Assembly: GCA_016935045.1 (NCBI GenBank)
Contig: JAFGRS010000010.1
Location: forward strand, 1-17,049
DNA from: Lentisphaeria bacterium
GTDB lineage: Bacteria; Verrucomicrobiota; Lentisphaeria; Oligosphaerales; JAFGRS01
Direction: 5' to 3'
Length of the DNA stretch: 17,049 nucleotides
The translations under genes and the position numbers were made by a program. The notes beneath the pieces are model-generated. The model searched no databases. It was not told the origin of the DNA and saw nothing but the letters and a program-made list of their open reading frames with translations. Below are positions 7,177 through 15,193 of the stretch, piece after piece. Numbering within the stretch: position 1 is the first letter of the stretch; the number at the start of each line of letters is the position of its first letter.

Positions 7177-7266
7177 TCAACCGCAGGAACTCAACGCCAC
7201 CATCGTAGCCTGCACACCGGCAAGATCAAACTCCCGGAACCTCCCCAAAGCCCCCGCATATGCCAT
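7177..7266 (-). CDS. Possible 29-residue leader peptide ORF
   Basis: An ATG at 7266 follows GGGAGG with normal spacing, and the frame runs 29 codons (MAYAGALGRF at the start) to a TGA at 7177-7179. It begins 17 bp after the stop of the ligase gene and lies in the spacer before the TIR-STAND gene, all on the same strand. It has no recognisable family. The good ribosome binding site is the only support. It could be a translated leader or chance. Confidence 0.2.
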   Translation of the reverse strand: MAYAGALGRFREFDLAGVQATMVALSSCG

Positions 7267-7283
7267 GACCTGCCTCCCGGAAC

Positions 7284-9935
7284 TCACTGGCCCGCGCGCA
7301 CCAGGCCCTCGACCGCATGGCTGAAGGCGGCCAGGATCTCCTCGTCGAACACCACCTTGATGGCATCGGTCTCGGCACCGGCGGCAGTGAGTTCCGAGGC
7401 CAATGCGGTTCGCAGGCGGGTCGCCTCGACCGTCGGCGCGAAGGTGGGGGGGACGGCGTGAGGTCCCGCGGTCGAACGAATCAGCGCTCCCAGGCATTGG
7501 GTCCGCTGCAGGAACTGGAGGGGGTGGATCGGCAGCACCGCCCGGGCGCCGGTGAGATCCTCGCTGTCCACGCCCAGGCGCTCGCGCAGGTCGGCCTCCG
7601 TGAGCAGGGAGGCGAGGCTTCCGCCCGCGACGACCGTGTCGGTTCGAAGGTCCACGAGCCAGACCCTCCCCTCGCGTCGCATCTCGACCACATGGATATC
7701 CTCCGCCCTGTCGTTCTTCAGGCGCAGGCCGGCCGTGGCGAACCCGGCGAATCCGGCGGCGCAGAAGAAAGGACGGAAGGACCAGGCCGGCGGGGGACGA
7801 TCGTCCGTCGTGGCAGGGAGCGTCCTGACGAGTGCCAGGAGGGCCTCGGGGGTATCCCCGCCTCGGCTTCGGGCAAAGGAGGCGGCAGCGTTCATGTCAC
7901 GCCAGTAGTCCCAGTCGAGGGGGCCGAAGTCGGCCTGGCGCACGGCCTCGATGACCGGCCGGTCGAGGAGCCCGGGGAGGGACGGATCGATGCCGCGGGT
8001 GGCGAGGGGTTTCAGCAGTCCATTCGCGACCGCGACCGTCTTGCCGGCGTTTCCGGCGGCCAGGGCGTTGCGGAACGTCATGGCGCGGCTGGTGAGTTCC
8101 GTTTCGCCGAAGGCCTGGGTGCAGCGCCGCAGGGCGAGGGTGACGATACGGCCGTGGATGTCGGGCAGGAGATCCGTACGTTGCGTGGCCTTGGCGCACA
8201 CCATCAGCCGTTCGAGGGGTTCGAGGTCGAAGGGGAAGATCCTGACCTCCCGGAGAAAGAACGGGAACGCGTCCTCGTGTCGCCCGAGGGCGCCGAGGGC
8301 AAGGCCGATCTCGCCGTTGATATGAGCGAAATCCGGTTCCAGGTCGACCGCGCGCTGAAAGGACCGCAGGGCCGCCTCGGAGTCCCGGAGCTTGTTGCCG
8401 GCGTTGATGCCCGCGTAGGCATGGGTCCGCACATCCCCCGGAACGAGTCGCGCCGCGGCTCGGTACGCCCGGAACGCCTTCCGGTAGTGCTCCCGGGCGG
8501 TCTCGGCATGACCCGCCGCGTCCCAACGACTGCCCGCCGCTTCGGCCAGGTAGGCACGGCGGAAGAGGATGCCCCGACCCACCTCCTGGACGCTGAAGGC
8601 CAGTGCCGTCACGGCCAACAGGCCGGCGACGGGCAGCAACAGGCGTCGGCACAGGGGCGGGCGCCGGGCAGGCCATGCCCGCAGGCGCAGGTGCGGTCGC
8701 CACAACAGTCCAGCGAAAACGGCGGCGAGCACACTGGTGGGGGGTTGGACAAGCACCTTGTCGAGCATGCCGTGGACGACGAGGAGCCACAGGGAGTAGT
8801 GCGCCAGCCGGCGCACGGAACCGCGGCCGGGGTTCAGGAACAGGGGTACGGCGAAGACGACGGCCCAGAGCCCGCCCCCGAGGATGCCGCAGGACGCGGT
8901 GACATGGAGCCATTCGTTGTGGGGGTGTTCGGTCACCGGCGCGGCGACGGCCCGCCCGGCCTGTGCCCGGGAACGGTAGCTCACGAAGGCCCGCCGGAAG
9001 TTGCCGGGCCCCACCCCGAGGAACGGGTGGTCGGCAATCATCCGGATGGTGCTGAAGTACAGCGGCGGACGGATGTCCCGCTCGATCGCGTCGGCGACTT
9101 TCTCGGGATAGGCGCTGACGACGCCGAAGGCCACGGCCAGCAGCGCGGCGCCAAGGAGGATGCGGCCCGGCCAGGTGGCCGGACGGAGCAGGCCCACGAC
9201 CAGCCCGTAGAGGGCCAGAGCGGTCCAGGTGGCACGACTGGCACAGGCGAACACCAGAGCGATGGCGACCGCACCCGCTCCAAGTTGGAGCAACGACACC
9301 CAGAAGGGGCTGCGGAGACGACCCCTGCGCCGACCGACACGGTGCAGCCACAGCCATGCCCAGGGGGTCAGGACCGCCACCAGGCTTGCGGCCCAGTTGC
9401 GGTTGCCCGCAAGAGCCACGGGTTCGAGCCCCGCCGCCACCTGCAGGCCGGCATGGACAACCTGCACGAGCCACAGGAGAGCGAGGATGGGCACCAGTCG
9501 ATCGGAGGCATGGCGCGGCGCCACGACACATACCAATGCGGCGACAAGGATCGGTGCGCTCAGTTCCACGACGGAGAAGAGACGGGCGGATCGTCCCGCC
9601 ATAGCCGCCAGCACGCACAGACCGACGGCAAGAGCGATCCCCCCGAGATAGGCCGTACGAACACGGTGTCCCGTACGTTGGTCACGGCAAAGCACGGGGG
9701 TCAGCAGAAGATAGTGCAGAGCCCCGAGTCCCAGGATGGCAAGGGACGGAATGCCGATGTAAAAGAGAAGGGGGATGCCCCACCCCATGGGAAGGAACAG
9801 CGCCAGGGGATAGGAGGCAAAGAAGGCCAGGATCAGCAGCCGTCGCCAGAGGGCGAGCAGGCATGCATCGGGGTGGGACGGACCCGGGATGGGCGTCACT
9901 GCCCGCCGCTGCGTGGCGTTGCTGTCGGAATTCAT
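7284..9935 (-). CDS. O-antigen ligase/polymerase (Wzy_C) with TPRs and long C-terminal region
   Basis: The 883-residue product starts with a multi-spanning membrane region (hydrophobic segments between about 30 and 450). It contains the O-antigen ligase/Wzy signature in a periplasmic loop: DHPFLGVGPGNF (302-313) and EHPHNEWLHV (336-345), with an SRATW arginine at 233. Such proteins join or polymerise undecaprenyl-linked glycans at the outer face of the inner membrane. TPR-like repeats follow at about 478-570 (for example ALRSFQRAVDLEPDFA). About 300 further residues contain a beta-rich part (RVWLVDLRTDTVVAGG) that I do not recognise. The ATG at 9935 is preferred because the frame upstream is low-complexity Arg/Pro; an ATG at 9968 is possible. 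No glycosyltransferase or Wzx flippase gene is adjacent, so it seems to be an orphan ligase. Confidence 0.85.
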   Translation of the reverse strand: MNSDSNATQRRAVTPIPGPSHPDACLLALWRRLLILAFFASYPLALFLPMGWGIPLLFYIGIPSLAILGLGALHYLLLTPVLCRDQRTGHRVRTAYLGGIALAVGLCVLAAMAGRSARLFSVVELSAPILVAALVCVVAPRHASDRLVPILALLWLVQVVHAGLQVAAGLEPVALAGNRNWAASLVAVLTPWAWLWLHRVGRRRGRLRSPFWVSLLQLGAGAVAIALVFACASRATWTALALYGLVVGLLRPATWPGRILLGAALLAVAFGVVSAYPEKVADAIERDIRPPLYFSTIRMIADHPFLGVGPGNFRRAFVSYRSRAQAGRAVAAPVTEHPHNEWLHVTASCGILGGGLWAVVFAVPLFLNPGRGSVRRLAHYSLWLLVVHGMLDKVLVQPPTSVLAAVFAGLLWRPHLRLRAWPARRPPLCRRLLLPVAGLLAVTALAFSVQEVGRGILFRRAYLAEAAGSRWDAAGHAETAREHYRKAFRAYRAAARLVPGDVRTHAYAGINAGNKLRDSEAALRSFQRAVDLEPDFAHINGEIGLALGALGRHEDAFPFFLREVRIFPFDLEPLERLMVCAKATQRTDLLPDIHGRIVTLALRRCTQAFGETELTSRAMTFRNALAAGNAGKTVAVANGLLKPLATRGIDPSLPGLLDRPVIEAVRQADFGPLDWDYWRDMNAAASFARSRGGDTPEALLALVRTLPATTDDRPPPAWSFRPFFCAAGFAGFATAGLRLKNDRAEDIHVVEMRREGRVWLVDLRTDTVVAGGSLASLLTEADLRERLGVDSEDLTGARAVLPIHPLQFLQRTQCLGALIRSTAGPHAVPPTFAPTVEATRLRTALASELTAAGAETDAIKVVFDEEILAAFSHAVEGLVRAGQ

Positions 9936-10324
9936 GGCCTGCACTCTCGTCCGGGGGGGGAGGATCATGCCGACGGAACGCCCGCCCCCGGGGTCTTGTC
10001 TGCGCCGGCGCGGCGGCTCGTCCAGCCGCGGTCGGGTCGGGCGCGGCCCCCACACCGCGCCCCGGAACGGTCCGCACCCTCCAGCCCACGGAAGAGATGC
10101 CCACAGCCTACGGGAACCGTCCGCCTAGCCCCGAGGATTCACCGCGAACCACGCGAAGTACACGAACAGGTTCGTTCCGAACCGATTGCAGCACCAATCC
10201 CGGCGCTGCACCCGTGTGTCGGGCGCTTCCGGGCGCCGCCCGGAGTGACCCGTGCAACCCGCTTGTCGGCAGATGGTTCCCTTCATGTTCCTGCGCCTGT
10301 TTCGCGGTTCGTCAATAGAAGAGG
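9936..10324. other. 389-bp spacer with a small palindrome and no supported gene
   Basis: The spacer lies between the TIM-barrel gene and the ligase gene, both on the minus strand. It has a G8 run at 9953-9960 and a short hairpin at 10169-10183 (GGTTCG, loop TTC, CGAACC). Next to the hairpin is CACGCGAAGTACACGAAC (10150-10167), which resembles, from memory, a widespread intergenic repeat read as the false peptide FVYFAWFAV. No clear promoter or rho-independent terminator was found. Confidence 0.5.
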
Positions 10325-11137
10325 TCAGCCTGCGTCCTTGTCCGGCGCCTCGCCGGGGTCCGTCGGCTCTGTTGCCGGCGCCGCTCCGATCCGGCGCAGG
10401 TACTCCATGCAGGAAACGAGGAATGCCAGGCGCCCCGCCGCATCGAGCGGCGAGACCAGGTTGCCCTCGATCTCCAGGGTGTAGGGTCCCCGGAACCCCA
10501 CCCGGCCCAAGAGCCGGAAGACCCCCGGGAAGTCCACCACCCCTTGACCGAGGGGCGGGAAGCGGCCGCTGCGGAAGCCGCCGTCGGTGTCCTTGATGTG
10601 AACGCTGCCGACCAGATGCGCCACCTTTCGCAGTTCCGAAACCGTGTCCGTACCTTCGTTGTAGTAATAGATGTTGGCGGTGTCGAAGTTGAACCGAAGT
10701 CCCGGCCGGTCCACCTCGGACAGGGTGCGGAGGGCCGTGTCGCCGTTGGTGCCGAGGGGGGGATGGGTCTCCATGCACATCGTGACGCCGCGCTGGGCAG
10801 CGGCCTCCGCGAGGCGTTGCAGTCGCCGCACGACCTGCTCCCGGGGGGTATCCGCACCGGCTTTGGCGCTGACGAACGTCCTGCCGACGCCCAGTTGCGC
10901 GGCGCCGTCGAGCACTCGTAGAAAGGCCTCGACGGTCGTGTCCGACTGCAGGTCCAGGGGAGTCGCCAGGGAGGCGATCGTGATCCCGTGGTCGGCGGCG
11001 ACGCGCCCCAGCGCGGCGTAGTCCCCGTCCCGGGGGGGTGGCACTTCGGCATGACGGACTCCGGCCGTCGGCAGGACCCTGCACGCATTCTCGACGCTGC
11101 CGAATACCCCCGTCCGACACGAGATGATCGTCTCCAT
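10325..11137 (-). CDS. Sugar phosphate isomerase/epimerase-like TIM barrel
   Basis: The 270-residue protein belongs to the xylose-isomerase-like TIM-barrel (AP endonuclease 2) superfamily and has about the usual length. Candidate metal ligands sit in the expected order at strand ends: E123 (CMETHPPLG), D152 (NFDTANIYYYNEG), H180 (GSVHIKDT) and E222 or E224 (TLEIEGN). PLGQGVVDF (residues 195-203) is also typical. Such enzymes move a carbonyl or epimerise a sugar, often in polyol, keto-sugar or inositol catabolism. The substrate is not evident. The ATG at 11137 has GGAG upstream at suitable spacing. There is no signal peptide, so it should be cytoplasmic. It lies 225 bp from the gene upstream, so its own promoter is likely. 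The C-terminal tail (PATEPTDPGEAPDKD) is probably disordered. Confidence 0.85.
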   Translation of the reverse strand: METIISCRTGVFGSVENACRVLPTAGVRHAEVPPPRDGDYAALGRVAADHGITIASLATPLDLQSDTTVEAFLRVLDGAAQLGVGRTFVSAKAGADTPREQVVRRLQRLAEAAAQRGVTMCMETHPPLGTNGDTALRTLSEVDRPGLRFNFDTANIYYYNEGTDTVSELRKVAHLVGSVHIKDTDGGFRSGRFPPLGQGVVDFPGVFRLLGRVGFRGPYTLEIEGNLVSPLDAAGRLAFLVSCMEYLRRIGAAPATEPTDPGEAPDKDAG

Positions 11138-11362
11138 GCTTCCGCTCCGTGGTTGCGTAGGCGGCGTCCGTGGCGCGCGATCGCTGTCCGGATGTTAGCG
11201 CCGGGGCGGCCCCTCCGCAAACCGGTCCAGGATCAGAAAGGTGAGTTCCGGGGGAATGCGAGCCGTCCCACAAGGACCGGGAACCCCCGTGGCCTCCCGG
11301 GCGCCTTTGCCGTCATCCCGGTTGTTCCGAGACGATGCGTACCCCATGGGTGAAACGAAACA

Positions 11363-12001
11363 CTACTCGGAAGGAGGTCCGGACAGCACCCGCAGGGCTT
11401 CGGCGTAGGCCCGCTCGAGTGCATCCCGGACATGGCGCCAGTCCGCGTCCGTCATGCGGCCGTCTCGGCGGGCGTCCCGGTAAGCCATGGCCCCGGTTCG
11501 GCAACGCGCCATCGGCAGGAGGTCCTCCGCGGGGACCCGATACACCATGGCGGCAAGGAGGGCCATGGTCCGGGCGATGTCCTCCGCGGAAGCCCCTTCG
11601 CGGCGCTGCTGCCACCACTCCAGTTCCAGGCGGGCGGCAGAGCGCGGATCCAGCCCGCAACCCGAACGTGCCGCGATGAGGGCATAGTAGGAACGCAATC
11701 CCGGAACGACGGCCTCCGCCTCGGCGCGACTGCGGGAAACCCGGAATCGCTGCGCCGCCCGGGCCGCATGGAAGCTCAGCCTCAGGCAGTCCGCGGGAGA
11801 AAACCCGAACTGTTTCCGGGTGAGCGAGTAGAGGTCGCCAAGGAGGCACAGGTAACGGCCTTCGTAGTAGTGCCGCCACATGCGGGTTTCGTGCGCCGCC
11901 ATGGCCTCCGGATCGAAGTGCGTGGGGTCGATGTGGCGGGGCCACAGGAGCCAGGCGAGTCCAGAGGCCACGGCAAGAACAGCGAGGGTATCGACCAGCA
12001 T
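11363..12001 (-). CDS. Conserved membrane-anchored protein of unknown function
   Basis: The preferred 212-residue product has one N-terminal hydrophobic segment (residues about 5-20, ending in WLLWPR), then a mostly helical soluble domain. Notable blocks are RMWRHYYEGRY (40-50), QFGFSP, SRSRAEAEAVVPGL and LELEWWQQRREGAS. I associate this pattern with a conserved uncharacterised family in PVC and other environmental bacteria, from memory. An earlier GTG at 12073 overlaps the upstream stop by 4 bp (GTGA). The extra 24 codons have lower third-position GC (about two thirds) and odd composition, and the ATG at 12001 has AAGGGA 11 nt upstream, so I prefer 12001. An ATG at 12034 is a third option. 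Coupling with the SGNH-like gene upstream is likely. Function unknown. Confidence 0.7.
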   Translation of the reverse strand: MLVDTLAVLAVASGLAWLLWPRHIDPTHFDPEAMAAHETRMWRHYYEGRYLCLLGDLYSLTRKQFGFSPADCLRLSFHAARAAQRFRVSRSRAEAEAVVPGLRSYYALIAARSGCGLDPRSAARLELEWWQQRREGASAEDIARTMALLAAMVYRVPAEDLLPMARCRTGAMAYRDARRDGRMTDADWRHVRDALERAYAEALRVLSGPPSE

Positions 12002-12069
12002 GGCGCGAGAGGTCCCTTCGCTTCGAAACGGCATACCGGCATGCCTGGAGGGTGGCGATGTGCCCGTGT

Positions 12070-13356
12070 TCACTCGGTCCCTGCCGCAAACCAGGAAGAC
12101 GCGAGGGGATCCGTCGCGAAGAACACCAGGAGCATCTCGGCAACCTTACGACGCCCGCTGGGGCTGGGGTGTGTGCCGTCGCCGGCCAGGTCGCCTCTCT
12201 CCCACACCAGGCCATCCCCGCGCCGCGGCACCATGCCGTCGGCCCAGAGGTAGGGTCCCCAGAGCAGCAACGGGACCTTCGCCTGCCCCTCCGCATCGCC
12301 CGGGTGCAGCTCCGGGTCCCCATTGGCCTGGTCCAGGATCAACCGGCGGACCACGAACGCGCCCTCGTAGGCATACGGCTCGGGGTTGGTCGGGGTCCTG
12401 GCGTAGCCACCGTAGATGCGGCTGCCCAGATAGGCGATGCGCAGGTTGGGGAAACGTGCCGTGGCGTTCCGGAGCACGGCCAGCGTGTCCCGTCGCAGGG
12501 CAGCCCCGTGCTCGGGCAGGTCGCCGCGCGGCGCCCTGTTGGCCAGTTTGATCCAGGCAACCTGAACCTGCTCAGGGGTGACGCCGGCCCCGGCCAGACG
12601 CCGGTCCGCTTCGCTCCACGCGCGGGCGTCCGGGACGGCCCATTCGGCCATCGCCTGGCCGCCCTGGGCACAGTCCACAATGGTCACCCGAGCCGACTTC
12701 CGCGGATCGGCGTCCGCGAGTTGCTTGAAGAGGGAAAACTCCTGTGTCGCGTTCGACATGCTGATCGACACCAGCACGATGCTGCCATCCGGGGCCGGGC
12801 GACCTTCCCGATCGCGGGGGACGATCCGGGCCGTCTGTTCCCTCGCCTTGGCCAGGTGCACGGCCGGCGCCACGTTGCTGCCCGCACCGTAGAGGCCTCC
12901 GTCTTCTCCCTTGTACTCGTCCTCCGCCGCCATCTCGTTCAGGGGCCGCAGACCGACCGAGGTCCTGCCCCCATCCGGACCGCCGGCAGGGACGGGACTG
13001 CCGAGACGGATGGTGCGGACCACCGGACCGCCCGGCACCTGCCGCTCGATCGAGAGCGTGACCGTCGACCCGGATGTGAGCAGCGCGTCCTGCAACCCTC
13101 CGGGCAGAACCTTGCCGTCGCTTCCCAGGATCTCGGCATCGGCCGCGATGGGCACCACCCGATCCCGGCCGTTGGCGCGAACGTGGAGACGCCGCTCGGC
13201 CACATCGATCCTCCGCAGCGTCCCGACGGCCTCGAACGCCGCCGCGCTACCGACCAGCACGGCATCCGCCGCCAGGCATGCCCCGACAAGGCCCAGGGCA
13301 ACCCAACCCGCCAACCACACAGCCATGCCGCCGCAACCCAACCGCAACCCATTCAT
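12070..13356 (-). CDS. Secreted SGNH-hydrolase-like protein
   Basis: The 428-residue product has a signal peptide (hydrophobic about residues 11-29, cleavage near ACLA-A). A small beta-rich domain follows at about 40-118. The rest resembles an SGNH/GDSL hydrolase: a strand ending in SIVLVSISMSNATQEF where the nucleophile motif should be (Ser199 or Ser201 candidate), DCAQGGQAM (229-236) and a C-terminal DGTHPSPSGRRK with D393 and H396 as the Asp-x-x-His pair. There is no classical GDS(L) motif, and the expected third-block Asn is not obvious, so the catalytic set is uncertain. Two ATGs compete: GAGG at 13367-13364 is 1 nt from the ATG at 13362 but 7 nt from the ATG at 13356, so 13356 is chosen. 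Esterase or deacetylase action on extracytoplasmic glycans is inferred. Confidence 0.75.
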   Translation of the reverse strand: MNGLRLGCGGMAVWLAGWVALGLVGACLAADAVLVGSAAAFEAVGTLRRIDVAERRLHVRANGRDRVVPIAADAEILGSDGKVLPGGLQDALLTSGSTVTLSIERQVPGGPVVRTIRLGSPVPAGGPDGGRTSVGLRPLNEMAAEDEYKGEDGGLYGAGSNVAPAVHLAKAREQTARIVPRDREGRPAPDGSIVLVSISMSNATQEFSLFKQLADADPRKSARVTIVDCAQGGQAMAEWAVPDARAWSEADRRLAGAGVTPEQVQVAWIKLANRAPRGDLPEHGAALRRDTLAVLRNATARFPNLRIAYLGSRIYGGYARTPTNPEPYAYEGAFVVRRLILDQANGDPELHPGDAEGQAKVPLLLWGPYLWADGMVPRRGDGLVWERGDLAGDGTHPSPSGRRKVAEMLLVFFATDPLASSWFAAGTE

Positions 13357-13822
13357 CCGCATGCCTCACGCCAGAACCCCGAAAACACCCCGTGAACACA
13401 CTACTGTAGGCCGCGAAGGCGTGGCCCGCAAACACCCGTTTTCCGGACACCCCCACCGCCCCGCCGGCCGGAAAACAGCTCCGGGACAGCACCCGTCCCC
13501 GCCCGTTTTCCGGACACCCCCACCGCCCCGCCGGCCGGAAAACAGTCCCGGGAGATCCGGTTCCGGCGGGGAATGCGTGGCGGCGTCTCCGGCGGGGCGC
13601 CCGCTGCGGGGGGGAAACGCCCATTGCGCGCTGTATAGTGTCGTGGTCCCTGTCCGCGCACGCCACACGGGACCGTGCGGAGGCCGGGATGCAATCGGCT
13701 GCCCTTCTCCGCCAGGGCGCTGGGCCACCTTTTCCGGGCCCGGGTCACCGTAATGACGGCAGGGGAGACCCCGCTGCGGCGCTGACCGTGCCCCGTCGCA
13801 GGGGCATCCGCAAGACGCACCC
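13357..13822. other. 466-bp divergent intergenic region
   Basis: This region separates the SGNH-like gene (minus) from the TSUP gene (plus) and should hold promoters for both. Its clear content is the pair of hairpin repeats at 13435-13545. TATAGT at 13633-13638 could be a -10 box for the TSUP gene, but no matching -35 hexamer was seen at normal spacing. No small gene is supported. Confidence 0.5.
13435..13545. repeat. Two identical 44-bp hairpin repeats
   Basis: A perfect 44-bp direct repeat occurs at 13435-13478 and 13502-13545, a 67-bp period. Each copy has inverted arms GTTTTCCGG and CCGGAAAAC (9 bp) around a C-rich loop of about 21 nt ending in GCCGG. The intervening 23 bp is not duplicated exactly. 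The site lies between divergent genes, so a terminator role is unlikely for both. It may be a REP-like element or a dimeric operator. Confidence 0.9.
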
Positions 13823-14566
13823 ATGGACATTCACATCCTGATCCTCCTGGTCGTGGTGACGCTGGCGGCCTTTGCGCAGGGATTCAGCGGCTTCGGCTTC
13901 GGCATCCTGCTGATGGCGTCCATGTCCATGCTGTCGGTGGATCTCGAACGCACCTCGGTCTTCGTGTGTCTCGCGGTCATGGTCCTGGTGCCCACGCTGC
14001 TGGTGCGGTCTCGGCAGCATGTGCAGGTCGACTGGCGCCAGGCCCTGCTTTTCTTCGCCGGGATCATGGGGGGCAGTCCCGTAGGCTACTGGTTCATCCT
14101 CAGGCATGGCGGCATGCCCGTGTTCCGGGTCGTGTTCGGGGCGGCCCTGATCCTCTTCGCGCTGCACGGGTTGACCCGGCCGCACCTGCGCCGGCGCATC
14201 CCGTGGGGGTATGCCCCCCTGTTCGGCTTCTGCAGCGGCCTGCTTTCCGGCGCGTTTTCAAGCGGCGGACCCCCGACGGTGCTTTACCTCTATAGCCGTG
14301 AGGAGGATCCCCGGCTGGCGCTGGGCACTCTGCAGGCCATCTTCTTCGCGGCAGCCGTGTACCGGCTCGGTGTCGTGGTGGTGGGGGGACGGGGCATCGG
14401 CTGGGCGCTCGCGGGGCAGGCTCTCACCGCGGCGCCCTTCGTCGTTCTGGCTGCGGCCGCAGGATACGCCCTGGCCCGGCGCGTGTCGAGCCGCGGGTTC
14501 CTGGTGGGAGTGTACGCCCTGATCACGTTGGCAGGGGTCCTCAACATCCTGAAGGGCTTGGGATAG
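13823..14566 (+). CDS. TSUP family (TauE/SafE) membrane permease
   Basis: The 247-residue, highly hydrophobic protein has about eight predicted membrane segments and two internally related halves, as usual for TSUP carriers. The first half opens with AAFAQGFSGFGFGILLMA (15-32) and the second with GFCSGLLSGAFSSGGPP (135-151), matching the family's Gly/Phe-rich re-entrant motifs. The length is typical. TSUP proteins export or import small sulfur-containing or organic anions such as sulfite, sulfoacetate or taurine-derived products. The substrate cannot be assigned. The ATG at 13823 is the first in frame and lacks a strong Shine-Dalgarno sequence. The gene is alone on its strand, so no pathway is implied by context. 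Confidence 0.9.
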   Translation: MDIHILILLVVVTLAAFAQGFSGFGFGILLMASMSMLSVDLERTSVFVCLAVMVLVPTLLVRSRQHVQVDWRQALLFFAGIMGGSPVGYWFILRHGGMPVFRVVFGAALILFALHGLTRPHLRRRIPWGYAPLFGFCSGLLSGAFSSGGPPTVLYLYSREEDPRLALGTLQAIFFAAAVYRLGVVVVGGRGIGWALAGQALTAAPFVVLAAAAGYALARRVSSRGFLVGVYALITLAGVLNILKGLG

Positions 14567-14645
14567 AGTGTGGTGACCAAACGCCATGGCCACAGAACTC
14601 GGTTGGATTGCCGGAACGTGGCGCGGGCATCCTGACTGTGCAGAC

Positions 14646-14741
14646 CCCGGAGCCGTATGACCGTGCTTGGATGGTTGAACGGCAAGTGAACTCACCTGCA
14701 GTACGGCGGTCGCCGTGAGGAACAGGCCCATCGGCGCCGTG
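14646..14741. repeat. Diverged dispersed repeat, copy 2
   Basis: Partner of the repeat at 21-115, in the same orientation, about 70% identical by eye. It lies in the 214-bp spacer between the convergent TSUP and lipoprotein genes. Read on the minus strand both copies give open peptides with shared blocks such as SKHGHTAPG and FKHGQTAPA (17 of 32 residues alike), so the repeat could be a decayed coding fragment. Confidence 0.6.
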
Positions 14742-14780
14742 CCTGCGGCCATGGACCTTGGGCCCCGGGGGCAAAGGGGA

Positions 14781-15182
14781 TCAGCGGAACTCCGGCGGCA
14801 GAGGGATGCCGTCCTGGCCCGGAAGCGGTTCCCGCGCCAGTTCCACGGCACGGTTCCAGAGCTTCCTGTCCCCTTTGGCATCGAAGTGGACCTTGCGGAT
14901 GAAGTTTAGGGCCCGGATGCCGCCTTCGAGATCCCGTCCTGCCAGGGAGGTGCGCTTGTACCAGTAGCGCAGCAGCGCGGCGTAGCGTTCCTCCGCGAGG
15001 GCACGTCGGGAGGCGAAGCCGGCGTCCATGGTGAGGCGGGTGACGACGTTGATCACGGCCACTTCGTCGACCCACTCGCGTTGCTGGGCGTGGGGGGTAT
15101 AGGGCTGGCGAACCGGGTTCACGATGCGGCAGGCGCCGAGGAGCAGGAGGGCGCAGAGCATCCATCTCGGCTGCAGTTGCAT
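14781..15182 (-). CDS. Small putative lipoprotein
   Basis: The 133-residue product starts with a lipoprotein signal: MQLQPRWM, a hydrophobic run and the lipobox LGAC, with Cys18 as the lipidated residue. The mature part is charged and mostly helical, with DEVAVINVVTRLTMDAGFAS and LLRYWYKRTSLAGRDLEGG, and ends in PLPPEFR. The ATG at 15182 has GGGGAAA just upstream and lies 11 nt after the stop of the epimerase-like gene, so the two are probably cotranscribed. The frame continues open upstream through that gene, but this is an antisense-like shadow. No family was recognised. The lipobox predicts an envelope location. Confidence 0.75.
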   Translation of the reverse strand: MQLQPRWMLCALLLLGACRIVNPVRQPYTPHAQQREWVDEVAVINVVTRLTMDAGFASRRALAEERYAALLRYWYKRTSLAGRDLEGGIRALNFIRKVHFDAKGDRKLWNRAVELAREPLPGQDGIPLPPEFR

Positions 15183-15193
15183 GGCTTTCCCCG

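Noticed and set aside
6587..7180. Minus-strand frame starting MTMGLTIREV that overlaps the TIR gene start, considered as a frameshifted N-terminal extension
   Set aside because: It is in a different frame from the TIR gene, and the TIR domain is complete from its own ATG, so no upstream part is missing.
10126..10287. 53-codon minus-strand ORF beginning MKGTICRQAG
   Set aside because: It has a fair ribosome binding site, but its end (FVYFAWFAVNPRG) is a false peptide typical of an intergenic repeat.
7317..10484. 1055-codon open frame antisense to the O-antigen ligase gene
   Set aside because: It has low-complexity Gly/Arg/Glu/His composition, no membrane segments or motifs and no start signal, while the opposite strand has clear Wzy motifs.
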